Origin: CAZUVM01 sp964623885
Lineage (GTDB): Bacteria > Verrucomicrobiota > Verrucomicrobiia > Limisphaerales > UBA8199
DNA: 7,756 nucleotides
Direction: 5' to 3'
NCBI GenBank assembly: GCA_964623885.1
Contig: CAZUVM010000243.1
Span: forward strand, 1 to 7,756
Made by a program: the position numbers and the translations under genes. Shown here in pieces: positions 1 to 5,862 of the stretch (positions are counted from its first letter, which is position 1; every line of letters starts with the position of its first letter). The notes beneath the pieces were generated by a model, which worked only from the letters and a program-made list of their open reading frames with translations, did no database searches and had not been told where the DNA came from.

Positions 1-20
1 CGCCGAGGACGGCGTCCCTA
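1..20. repeat. Truncated copy of a dispersed palindromic (REP-like) element
   Basis: The window begins inside a palindrome. The visible left arm is CGCC (1-4), the loop is GAGGAC (5-10) and the right arm is GGCGTCCCTA (11-20). It aligns with the complete palindrome at 1046-1070, whose right arm is GGCGTTCCTA; the two right arms differ at one base. The rest of the left arm would lie before base 1. Two related copies about 1 kb apart, both outside genes, suggest a dispersed repeat family. Its function (REP-like, transcript stability or mobile relic) is not shown by the sequence. Confidence 0.55.
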
Positions 21-102
21 TCAGACTTCTAGTGACGTCCGCAAAAATTCGTGAACCGAACGGCGATGGTTCTTGGATTAGGAATTCTCGGGTGGCGCCG
101 TT

Positions 103-906
103 ATGAAATCACTATTTCAAACTCATTCCAAAGCGCTGATCGGAGTTGTTCATCTTCGGCCGTTGCCGGGTTCGCCGCGGTGGCAAGGGGATTTTGAGGC
201 GGTGCTCCAGGCGGCGGTGGCAGATGCTCGCGCTTATGAGCGCGGCGGCGCCCAAGCTGTGTTCCTGGAAAACTTCGGCGACGTACCGTTCACGAAAGGT
301 GGGGTTGGGCCGGAGACAGTTGCTGCGATGGCGGCCGCGGGACGGGCAGTGCGCGCCGCCGTCAAATTGCCGATGGGTTTCAACGTGCTCCGCAATGACC
401 CAATTGCCGCGCTGGCACTATGCGCGGTTTGCGGCGGCAGTTTCGTTCGCGTGAATGTTCACACCGGAGTCATGCTGACCGATCAGGGAATGATCGAGGG
501 CAATGCGTTCGAGACCGTGCGTTATCGCCGTCAGATCTGTCCCGAGGCGCTGATTTTTGCCGACGTCCATGTGAAACATGCTGTGCCCCTCGGGTCATGG
601 ACAATCAGCCGATCCGCCCGCGACGCGATGGAACGCGGGCTTGCGGATGCATTAATTATATCGGGGCAGGGGACCGGGGTTGCCGCTGAGCTCGAGGATT
701 TGAAACGAGTGCGTGCCGCATGTCCGAGGGCAAGATTGCTGTTGGGCAGTGGGGTCACGGTAGAGAACGTGCGGGATTATCTGGCGCTGGCCGATGGCTT
801 TATAGTTGGAACCTCTCTCAAAACGGGCGGTCGGATTGATCGGCCCGTGGATCCAAAGCGGGTGGCCGCGCTTGTCAGAGCCATTCGCAGTGGGAGGAAG
901 GCTTAA
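103..906 (+). CDS. BtpA/SgcQ family TIM-barrel protein
   Basis: A 267-residue protein of the BtpA/SgcQ family, a predicted cytoplasmic TIM barrel. Family signatures are visible in order: GVVHLRPLPGSP at residues 14-25, ENFGDVPF at 56-63, a GFNVLRND segment at 92-99, a VNVHTG segment near 117-122, a DVHVKHA segment near 153-159, and a C-terminal phosphate-binding-like strand (ADGFIVGTSLKTGG) near 230-243. Length matches the family and no signal peptide or membrane segment is seen. In cyanobacteria BtpA is needed for stable photosystem I, but members are common in non-photosynthetic bacteria, where SgcQ-type proteins sit near sugar genes and the reaction is not settled. Nothing here implies photosynthesis. 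The ATG at 103 begins just before the first conserved strand; the region before it (GGGTGGCGCCGTT) has no clear Shine-Dalgarno. The gene stands alone, and its TAA stop lies within an inverted repeat. Family assignment is firm; the substrate is unknown. Confidence 0.9.
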   Translation: MKSLFQTHSKALIGVVHLRPLPGSPRWQGDFEAVLQAAVADARAYERGGAQAVFLENFGDVPFTKGGVGPETVAAMAAAGRAVRAAVKLPMGFNVLRNDPIAALALCAVCGGSFVRVNVHTGVMLTDQGMIEGNAFETVRYRRQICPEALIFADVHVKHAVPLGSWTISRSARDAMERGLADALIISGQGTGVAAELEDLKRVRAACPRARLLLGSGVTVENVRDYLALADGFIVGTSLKTGGRIDRPVDPKRVAALVRAIRSGRKA

Positions 907-969
907 GCCGGAACGATTCAATGCAAGGGACCGCGCCCCCCGAAGATAACTGCATCGTACCGGCTTAAG
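902..969. repeat. Long imperfect inverted repeat spanning the BtpA-family stop codon
   Basis: The left arm at 902-917 (CTTAAGCCGGAACGAT) and right arm at 954-969 (ATCGTACCGGCTTAAG) are reverse complements at 15 of 16 positions. They flank a 36-base spacer, so the RNA could fold into a long stem. The left arm contains the last codon and TAA stop (904-906) of the BtpA-family gene. There is no T-run after the right arm (it continues ACAGCGCG), so it is not a standard intrinsic terminator. It may be a 3' stabilising hairpin, a Rho-related element or the ends of a tiny mobile relic. Confidence 0.6.
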
Positions 970-1009
970 ACAGCGCGTGCCGTCGCGTCGCAAGTTATGG
1001 TATTGAGTT

Positions 1010-1033
1010 GGTTAATGGCCAGAGTTCTTAACC
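1010..1033. promoter_or_regulatory. Possible operator upstream of the Rrf2-family gene
   Basis: The inverted repeat GGTTAA (1010-1015) / TTAACC (1028-1033) has a 12-base spacer, and a second CTTAAC lies 8 bases on from the first (1027-1032 and 1035-1040). It is upstream of an Rrf2-type regulator gene, and members of this family such as IscR bind dyad sites at their own promoters. The arms are only 6 bp, so chance occurrence is quite possible. Confidence 0.2.
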
Positions 1034-1045
1034 GCTTAACGAGAT

Positions 1046-1070
1046 TAGGAACGCCGGGACGGCGTTCCTA
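1046..1070. repeat. Complete dispersed palindromic (REP-like) element
   Basis: A perfect 10-bp inverted repeat, TAGGAACGCC (1046-1055) and GGCGTTCCTA (1061-1070), encloses the loop GGGAC (1056-1060). It lies between the BtpA-family and Rrf2-family genes. A near-identical right arm, with the matching part of the left arm, occurs at 1-20. No poly-T tract follows, so it does not look like an intrinsic terminator. Best read as a member of a dispersed intergenic palindrome family. Confidence 0.65.
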
Positions 1071-1102
1071 CCGATGGGCATACGCGGCCCGCTCGGGACC
1101 GC

Positions 1103-1110
1103 AGGAAAGG
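1103..1110 (+). promoter_or_regulatory. Shine-Dalgarno-like AGGAAAGG supporting an alternative upstream start
   Basis: AGGAAAGG at 1103-1110 is the best ribosome-binding-like sequence near the Rrf2-family gene. It is placed for the TTG at 1115 (8 bases after the AGGA core), not for the GTG at 1151 that matches the family N-terminus. The two lines of evidence for the start conflict. A TTG start would add 12 basic, non-conserved residues to the protein. Confidence 0.35.
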
Positions 1111-1150
1111 ATCGTTGCGGATTTCAGTATCTGCCCCTAGGTTTCGGCGC

Positions 1151-1570
1151 GTGAAGTTGTCGGTCAAGAGCGATTACGCCGCCCGCGCGGTGCTGGAGCT
1201 GGCGCGGCATTATCCCAGCCGCGAAGCGGTTCGCGTAGAAGATCTCGCGGCCGAACAGGGTATCCCACCCAATTACCTGGTCCAGATTTTGATTGAGTTG
1301 AAAGCGCAAGGGATCGCCCGCAGTGTTCGCGGCAAAGAAGGCGGGTACCTCCTGGCGCGGCCGCCGGCGGAAATAACTCTTGGCGATGTCTTGCGCGCAG
1401 TGCACGGATCAGTATTCGACACGCCGGCATTGAACGACGGCGATTGTCCGGCTGAACTGCGCCGCGCATGGGAAGAGCTTCAGCGCACGGTGGAAGCCGC
1501 CGCCGCACAAATCACCTTTCAACGACTGCTGGACGAGAGCACTGCGAAGGAGAAGATGTACTACATTTGA
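1151..1570 (+). CDS. Rrf2 family transcriptional regulator
   Basis: A 139-residue cytoplasmic winged-helix DNA-binding regulator. From the GTG at 1151 the protein begins MKLSVKSDYAARAVLELA, the typical Rrf2 N-terminus. It continues with the helix-turn-helix (EDLAAEQGIPPNYLVQILIEL, about 30-50) and the wing (SVRGKEGGYLLARPP, about 58-72), then the ITLGDVLRAVHG segment. Family members such as IscR and NsrR hold a [2Fe-2S] or [4Fe-4S] cluster on three cysteines in the C-terminal third; here the only cysteine is C99, so a classic three-Cys cluster is not possible and sensing may be cluster-free, as in CymR. The targets are not evident. An in-frame TTG at 1115 with a better Shine-Dalgarno is an alternative start. 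The gene has its own intergenic region on both sides (87 bp to the response regulator), so it is probably a single gene, though read-through is possible. Confidence 0.9.
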   Translation: MKLSVKSDYAARAVLELARHYPSREAVRVEDLAAEQGIPPNYLVQILIELKAQGIARSVRGKEGGYLLARPPAEITLGDVLRAVHGSVFDTPALNDGDCPAELRRAWEELQRTVEAAAAQITFQRLLDESTAKEKMYYI

Positions 1571-1579
1571 GGGCGGTCG

Positions 1580-1620
1580 GATTCTGAATAGATTTTAATC
1601 AGGCGTTCAGGGGAGATTAA
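1580..1620. promoter_or_regulatory. Candidate response-regulator binding region upstream of the two-component genes
   Basis: In the 87-bp gap before the response regulator, GATT-starting words recur at 1580, 1591 and 1615, the first two 11 bp apart and sharing 7 of 11 bases. The words TTAATC (1595-1600) and GATTAA (1615-1620) form a dyad with a 14-base spacer. OmpR/PhoB-family regulators bind tandem half-sites about 10-11 bp apart and often autoregulate. This is an AT-rich patch in GC-rich DNA and the natural place for the operon promoter. I cannot assign -35/-10 boxes with confidence. Confidence 0.25.
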
Positions 1621-1657
1621 TAGTATTGTTATATGTTGCCCCGGTTTGCGAGCGCCT

Positions 1658-2338
1658 ATGCGTTTACTGCTGATAGAAGACGAGAAGAAGGTCGCTGATT
1701 TTGTCGCGCGCGGCCTGCGCGCGGAGCGGTACGCGGTGGATGTGGCGTCGGATGGGACGAGCGGATGGGAGATGGCACGGGGCGTAGATTATGATTTGAT
1801 TATTTTGGACCTGATGCTGCCCGGGCTGAGCGGGACGGAGGTATTGCGGCGGGTGAGGCGCCAGGGAGGCAATGCGGCGGTGCTGGTGCTTACGGCGCGC
1901 GACGCGACTAATGACAAGGTGGAGAATTTCGAAGCCGGCGCGGACGATTACCTGACCAAGCCTTTTGCGTTCGCCGAATTGATGGTGAGGGTGAAGGCGC
2001 TGCTGCGGCGCCCGCCGGCTAGTCGAAGCAACGTGCTGCGGGTTGCGGATCTCGAGATTGACCGGCTCACGCAGCAAGTTCGACGGGGGGGAAAGCGGCT
2101 GGAGCTGACGGCGAAGGAGTATGCCTTGCTTGAATATCTTGCCTCGCACCCCGGGCGCGTGCTGTCACGTACGATGATCATCGAACATGTCTGGGACGAA
2201 AGTTTCGAAGGCCTGACCAACATTGTGGATGTGTATGTCAGACATTTGCGCGCCAAGGTGGACGACGCCCACCCGGTCAAGCTCATCCACACCGCGCGCG
2301 GGGTTGGTTATTCCCTGACGGAAGGGGCCGAGGCATGA
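1658..2338 (+). CDS. OmpR/CusR-type two-component response regulator
   Basis: A 226-residue cytoplasmic transcription factor from the ATG at 1658. The receiver domain occupies about residues 1-115, with the acidic pocket E7/D8, phosphoacceptor D51 in LIILDLMLPG, T79 in VLVLTARD and K101 in YLTKPF. The C-terminal winged helix (about 125-222) ends with the expected VDVYVRHLRAKVD and IHTARGVGYSL motifs of the OmpR/PhoB class. All phosphorylation residues are present, so it should be functional. Its overall style is that of CusR/CopR-like regulators, but this subfamily also controls drug pumps. An in-frame TTG at 1646 would add four residues; the ATG places MRLLLIEDE at the usual N-terminus and is preferred. 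The stop overlaps the start of the kinase gene by 4 bp (ATGA), implying translational coupling with its cognate kinase and probable control of the downstream pump. Confidence 0.95.
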   Translation: MRLLLIEDEKKVADFVARGLRAERYAVDVASDGTSGWEMARGVDYDLIILDLMLPGLSGTEVLRRVRRQGGNAAVLVLTARDATNDKVENFEAGADDYLTKPFAFAELMVRVKALLRRPPASRSNVLRVADLEIDRLTQQVRRGGKRLELTAKEYALLEYLASHPGRVLSRTMIIEHVWDESFEGLTNIVDVYVRHLRAKVDDAHPVKLIHTARGVGYSLTEGAEA

Positions 2339-3810
2339 ATACGCGATCGTTGAGATTTCAACTGCTGTTCTGGTACGCCGGGCTGCTGGTGGGGATTTTT
2401 GCGCTGCTGGGTTGTGTTACTTACCTGGCCTTACGGAGCTCGTTGACGAGTTCACTGCGCGAGAGTCAATTGCGCCGTGCTCGTCAAATCGCGCAGCTTG
2501 TCCGCGTCGAGGCGGATCGTCACGAGCAAACCCGCTTAGGCGATGAAATCGAGACGCGCTATGCGCCGGACCTGAACGATCGGTTCGTGCGCGTCACGCA
2601 GAAGGACGGGGTTGTGCTTTACCTATCCGCGACACCGAAGGACCAAAGTTTCGATCCGGCGGCGTTGCCGCCGGCGCTTTGGCCGGAGGAGACTGAATCT
2701 TCACGCCAGGCGCTGTTACTTGGCGGGCGCAAGATGCTTTTAACCGCGCACGTCCTGCCCATGACCGGTGGCGCCGGCTATCTCATTGAAACCGGCGCGC
2801 CGATGGACGAGGTGCAAGCCGATATGCGCAAGTGGCTGCTATTTCTGCTGGCGTTGCTGCCAGCGGTGGCCGGCATCGCTCTGGGCGGCGGCTATGTTTT
2901 AGTGAAACGCGCGCTTTCCCCGGTGGATCGCATTGCCGGCAGTGCCGAGCGGCTCAGCCTGCAGGACTTAAGCCAGCGGTTGCCCGTGCCCCCTTCCGGG
3001 GACGAATTGGAGCGGCTTTCGGTAGCCCTGAACCGAATGCTTGAACGGCTTGAGACTTCGCTACAACACTCGCGGCGCTTTGTTGCGGATGCGTCGCACG
3101 AGTTGCGTACGCCGCTCACGGTGCTGAGAGGCGAATTGGAAAGCGTGGTCGAGGAGCCGCTCTTGTTGGCTGAGTTGCGGGAGCGTTTGGGCAGCGCGCT
3201 CGAAGAAGTCGAGCGGCTCGCAAATATTGTGGAGGGGTTGTTTGCGATCTCACGTTTGGATGCGGGTGAGGCCGCTTCGGAGTGGATCCGGTTTGATTTG
3301 GCGGAGCTCGCGGCGGCGACGGCTGACCAGATGGCTCTGCTCGCCGAGGACAAGCAGATCGAGATTAGGTGTGTTGCGACGATGGGGGTCTGGGTCGAAG
3401 GCGACCGAGCGCGAATGAAGCAGGTCGTGGTGAACCTGCTGGATAACGCCATTAAATACACACCGACAGGCGGCGCAGTGTCCTTGGAGGTCGAGGCTCG
3501 TGAAGGGAAAGCCGTTTTGGAGGTCGCGGACACTGGAATAGGAATTCCGGCGGCGGCGCTGCCGCGAGTGTTCGAGCGTTTTTTCCGCGTCGACAAGGCG
3601 AGATCGCGTGAGCACGGCGGCGCTGGATTGGGCCTTTCGATCGTAAAATCGATTTGCACCGCACACCGCGGGCGGGTCGAAGTCACCAGCACACCCGGGC
3701 AAGGCAGCCGGTTTAGGGTTGAGTTGCCGTTGGCCGTTCCAGCCACGAACCATCAATTGCTTAGTCGAGCGGCCCTGGCGGTGCCCGAAGTGCTCGATCG
3801 TCATCCCTAA
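2335..3810 (+). CDS. Membrane sensor histidine kinase (HAMP-HisKA-HATPase)
   Basis: A 491-residue inner-membrane kinase, partner of the preceding regulator. TM1 is about residues 9-31, a periplasmic sensor segment about 32-164, TM2 about 167-189, HAMP about 190-243 and HisKA with the autophosphorylated H255 in DASHELRTPL. The ATPase domain shows the N box with N371 (NLLDNAIKYTP), the G1 box D399 (DTGIGIP), an FERFFR F box and the G2 box from G428 (GGAGLGLSIVKS). Everything needed for catalysis is intact. The domain order is that of CusS/BaeS-like kinases. The sensor region has no cysteine and only two histidines (in DRHEQ and TAHVL), so it gives no clear metal-binding motif and the signal is unknown. 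About 20 residues follow the last conserved strand (VELPLAV), a tail without recognised motif. It starts in the ATGA overlap with the regulator, and a GAGG just upstream may serve as ribosome site. The adaptor gene begins 12 bp after its stop. Confidence 0.95.
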   Translation: MNTRSLRFQLLFWYAGLLVGIFALLGCVTYLALRSSLTSSLRESQLRRARQIAQLVRVEADRHEQTRLGDEIETRYAPDLNDRFVRVTQKDGVVLYLSATPKDQSFDPAALPPALWPEETESSRQALLLGGRKMLLTAHVLPMTGGAGYLIETGAPMDEVQADMRKWLLFLLALLPAVAGIALGGGYVLVKRALSPVDRIAGSAERLSLQDLSQRLPVPPSGDELERLSVALNRMLERLETSLQHSRRFVADASHELRTPLTVLRGELESVVEEPLLLAELRERLGSALEEVERLANIVEGLFAISRLDAGEAASEWIRFDLAELAAATADQMALLAEDKQIEIRCVATMGVWVEGDRARMKQVVVNLLDNAIKYTPTGGAVSLEVEAREGKAVLEVADTGIGIPAAALPRVFERFFRVDKARSREHGGAGLGLSIVKSICTAHRGRVEVTSTPGQGSRFRVELPLAVPATNHQLLSRAALAVPEVLDRHP

Positions 3811-3822
3811 ACATAATTTGCT

Positions 3823-5124
3823 ATGCTTCCTCCCCCCAAATCCAATTCGGGTGAAGTCGATGGACCAGGCGCTGTCCATGGCTCTAATGGCAGCGCTGAG
3901 GCCGGTGTTAACAACACTCCGGGCGAGCGCCTCGATCCTGAGACCAGCACCCTGCCGCCGCGAAAGTCAGGGATAGCGCGCGGCCGTATGGGCTGGCGGC
4001 TTGCAGTGGCAGTATTGCTGGCAGGCGTGTCCATTCTCATTTGGCGGGCGATGAACGGCCGCGCCATCTCACAGAACACGGCGTTGCCACGAGCAAGCCT
4101 GCCTTCGGTGGCCGTTGCCCCGGCCATTCGGACGGACCTTTTTAACGAGGTCACTATTCCCGCCGAGTTCCGTCCTTACCTCGAAGTGGAGCTGCACGCG
4201 AAAGTGTCGGGTTACGTGGACCAAATCAACGTGGACTTTGGCGATCGGGTCAAGGCGGGGCAACTCCTGGCGAGGCTGGACGCTCCGGATCTGGTGGCGC
4301 AACTCAACAATGCCTTGGCCACGCTGCGGCGGACGGAGGCGGACTACACGAACGCACACCTGATTTATCAAAGGACATTCGCGGTCAACCAGCAGCAGCC
4401 GAATGCGGTTGCCCAGCAGGAAGTGGATACGGCGAACGCGCACGACCTGGCGGCACTGGCAGCAATCGCAGGCGCCAAAGCCGATGTAGACAAATATAAA
4501 ACGCTGGTGGACTACATGCGCATCACTGCTCCGTTCGACGGGGTGATCACGCACCGATACGCCGATCCTGGCGCCCTTATCCAGGCGGGAACCACCTCCG
4601 ATACTCAATCCATGCCACTGGTGCGCATCTCGGATAACTACCGGCTCCGCCTGGATACGCCCGTTTCGCAGAAATACGTCAAGGACATCCACGTGGGGGA
4701 TTCGGTCGAAGTCATGGTCGAAGACCTCGACAGCAAACGGTTCATCGGCAAGCTCACGCGCACGACGCTCAAAGTGGAGGACGACACGCGTACCATGATC
4801 GTCGAGGTCGAGGTGGCGAACCCGAACCTGGAAATTATACCGGGCATGTACGCACGCGTGATTTTGAAAGTGCAAAGCCGGCCTCATGCGGTGGCCATCC
4901 CTACGGAAGCGGTGCCGCCGGAAAACAAGAATCTCGTGTATGTGGTTGATAAGAATGGCCAAATCGAGGCTCGGCACGTCGTGCTGGGAATCGAAACGCC
5001 GAACCGTTGGGAAGTTGTTTCCGGCCTTAAGGAGGGCGAGTTGGTCGTGGTGGGCAAGTTTTCACAAATCAGTCCGGGCCAGGCCGTCGAACCGAAGGTA
5101 ATTGAGGAAACAGCCGAACAATGA
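3823..5124 (+). CDS. RND efflux pump periplasmic adaptor subunit (HlyD/AcrA-like membrane fusion protein)
   Basis: A 433-residue adaptor that would bridge the RND permease encoded downstream and an outer-membrane channel. Residues 1-55 are polar and Pro/Gly/Ser-rich, then a single membrane anchor (about 57-77, GWRLAVAVLLAGVSILIWRA) without a lipobox cysteine. The first lipoyl half is about 122-157 (HAKVSGYVDQINVDFGDRV), followed by an alpha-helical hairpin (about 158-225). The second lipoyl half is about 232-255 (MRITAPFDGVITHRY), the beta-barrel about 265-345 and the membrane-proximal domain to the end. Length is normal for the family once the N-terminal extension is allowed for. The ATG at 3823 lacks a Shine-Dalgarno; an ATG at 3988 immediately before the anchor would give a more usual AcrA-like start, so the 55-residue extension is uncertain. 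No His/Met-rich metal-binding N-terminus is seen after the anchor. It lies 12 bp after the kinase and overlaps the RraA-like gene by 4 bp (ATGA). Confidence 0.93.
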   Translation: MLPPPKSNSGEVDGPGAVHGSNGSAEAGVNNTPGERLDPETSTLPPRKSGIARGRMGWRLAVAVLLAGVSILIWRAMNGRAISQNTALPRASLPSVAVAPAIRTDLFNEVTIPAEFRPYLEVELHAKVSGYVDQINVDFGDRVKAGQLLARLDAPDLVAQLNNALATLRRTEADYTNAHLIYQRTFAVNQQQPNAVAQQEVDTANAHDLAALAAIAGAKADVDKYKTLVDYMRITAPFDGVITHRYADPGALIQAGTTSDTQSMPLVRISDNYRLRLDTPVSQKYVKDIHVGDSVEVMVEDLDSKRFIGKLTRTTLKVEDDTRTMIVEVEVANPNLEIIPGMYARVILKVQSRPHAVAIPTEAVPPENKNLVYVVDKNGQIEARHVVLGIETPNRWEVVSGLKEGELVVVGKFSQISPGQAVEPKVIEETAEQ

Positions 5125-5849
5125 AGGCTACAGCACCTCTTCGCACCCGGTTTATGAACGAGCCACTGAATTCTGAGCAACTCGAGGCCTTGCGGAGCCT
5201 GGATGCCTGCACGCTGGCCAACGCGATTGAGACTTTCCGTGAGCGGTTAAGGAATGAAGGATTCATGGACAACAGTGTCCGTTGCCTCCTTCCCCGCCTG
5301 CAGCCGATGCTGGGCTACGCGGCCACCGTGCTGATTCGTGGCTCCGCCCCGCCTACGGCTGACGGTGGGTTCCCGCTGCGGACTGACTGGTGGGATTACA
5401 TTTTGACGCTGCCCGCGCCGCGAGTGGTTGTGGTGCAGGATGTCTCAACGCGCCCAGGGCTGGGTTCGATGGTCGGCGCGGTGCACATGAATATTTTGCG
5501 CGCGCTGCACTGTGTCGGCGTGGTTACGAATGGCTCCGTGCGCGATATTCCGGCCGCCGAAAGCGCCGGGTTTCATTTCTTCGCCGGTAGCGTGACCGTT
5601 TCGCATGCGTACATTCACATCGTCGATGTGGGCCAACCGGTTGAAATCGGCGGGCTGAAAATCGGATCCGGCGATCTGCTGCATGGCGATTTGCACGGCG
5701 TGCAATCGATTCCCCTGGAGATTGCCGCGCAATTGCCCGAGCGCGCGGCGAAGCTTGCCGCCCGCGAGCAAGCCCTGATCGCCCTCTGCCGCTCGCCAGG
5801 TTTTTCTTTGGAGAAACTGCGCAAGGCTATAACCGACGAAAAATTCTAA
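5121..5849 (+). CDS. RraA-like family protein (HMG/CHA aldolase-like fold) in the efflux operon
   Basis: A 242-residue cytoplasmic protein of the RraA / class II HMG-CHA aldolase-like superfamily (older annotations call it a dimethylmenaquinone methyltransferase-like protein). It has the N-terminal helix LNSEQLEALRSLDACTLANA, the VVVVQDVS strand, the CVGVVTNGSVRD core, GFHFFAGSVTVSHAYIH and GDLLHGDLHGVQSIP. The family contains metal-dependent pyruvate aldolases and the RNase E inhibitor RraA; I cannot say which role applies. By gap-free comparison with the remembered aldolase motif (G-D/E, then R-D 21 residues on), R141 and D142 are kept but the acidic residue is alanine (A120), so aldolase activity is doubtful. 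The start at 5121 overlaps the adaptor stop (ATGA); an ATG at 5154 also fits the domain start. The permease starts 13 bp after its stop, so it is embedded in the pump operon, with no known mechanistic reason. Confidence 0.88.
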   Translation: MKATAPLRTRFMNEPLNSEQLEALRSLDACTLANAIETFRERLRNEGFMDNSVRCLLPRLQPMLGYAATVLIRGSAPPTADGGFPLRTDWWDYILTLPAPRVVVVQDVSTRPGLGSMVGAVHMNILRALHCVGVVTNGSVRDIPAAESAGFHFFAGSVTVSHAYIHIVDVGQPVEIGGLKIGSGDLLHGDLHGVQSIPLEIAAQLPERAAKLAAREQALIALCRSPGFSLEKLRKAITDEKF

Positions 5850-5862
5850 CCCTTTCCCGCTC

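Noticed and set aside
103..906. Evidence for a photosynthetic organism because of the BtpA family
   Set aside because: The family is widespread in non-photosynthetic bacteria and no photosynthesis gene is present in the window.
902..969. Intrinsic (Rho-independent) terminator for the BtpA-family gene
   Set aside because: The stem is good but the spacer is 36 bases and no T-run follows the right arm, so it is reported as an inverted repeat only.
1567..1594. Possible sigma-70 promoter TTGAGG - 16 bp - TAGATT before the response regulator
   Set aside because: Both hexamers are weak, the -35 overlaps the Rrf2 stop codon, and a chance match is likely in this AT-rich patch.
1646..1657. TTG start for the response regulator
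   Set aside because: It adds four residues before the conserved MRLLLIEDE start, and the ATG at 1658 fits the family better.
2892..3746. Long minus-strand open frame of 284 codons opposite the histidine kinase
   Set aside because: It lies entirely within a well-supported kinase gene, has a Ser/Arg/Thr-rich low-information translation typical of the antisense of GC-rich genes, and shows no family motif.
4069..4977. Minus-strand open frame of 302 codons opposite the adaptor gene
   Set aside because: Its translation is rich in His, Arg and Val with no recognisable domain, and it mirrors the codon phase of the adaptor. It is a shadow frame.
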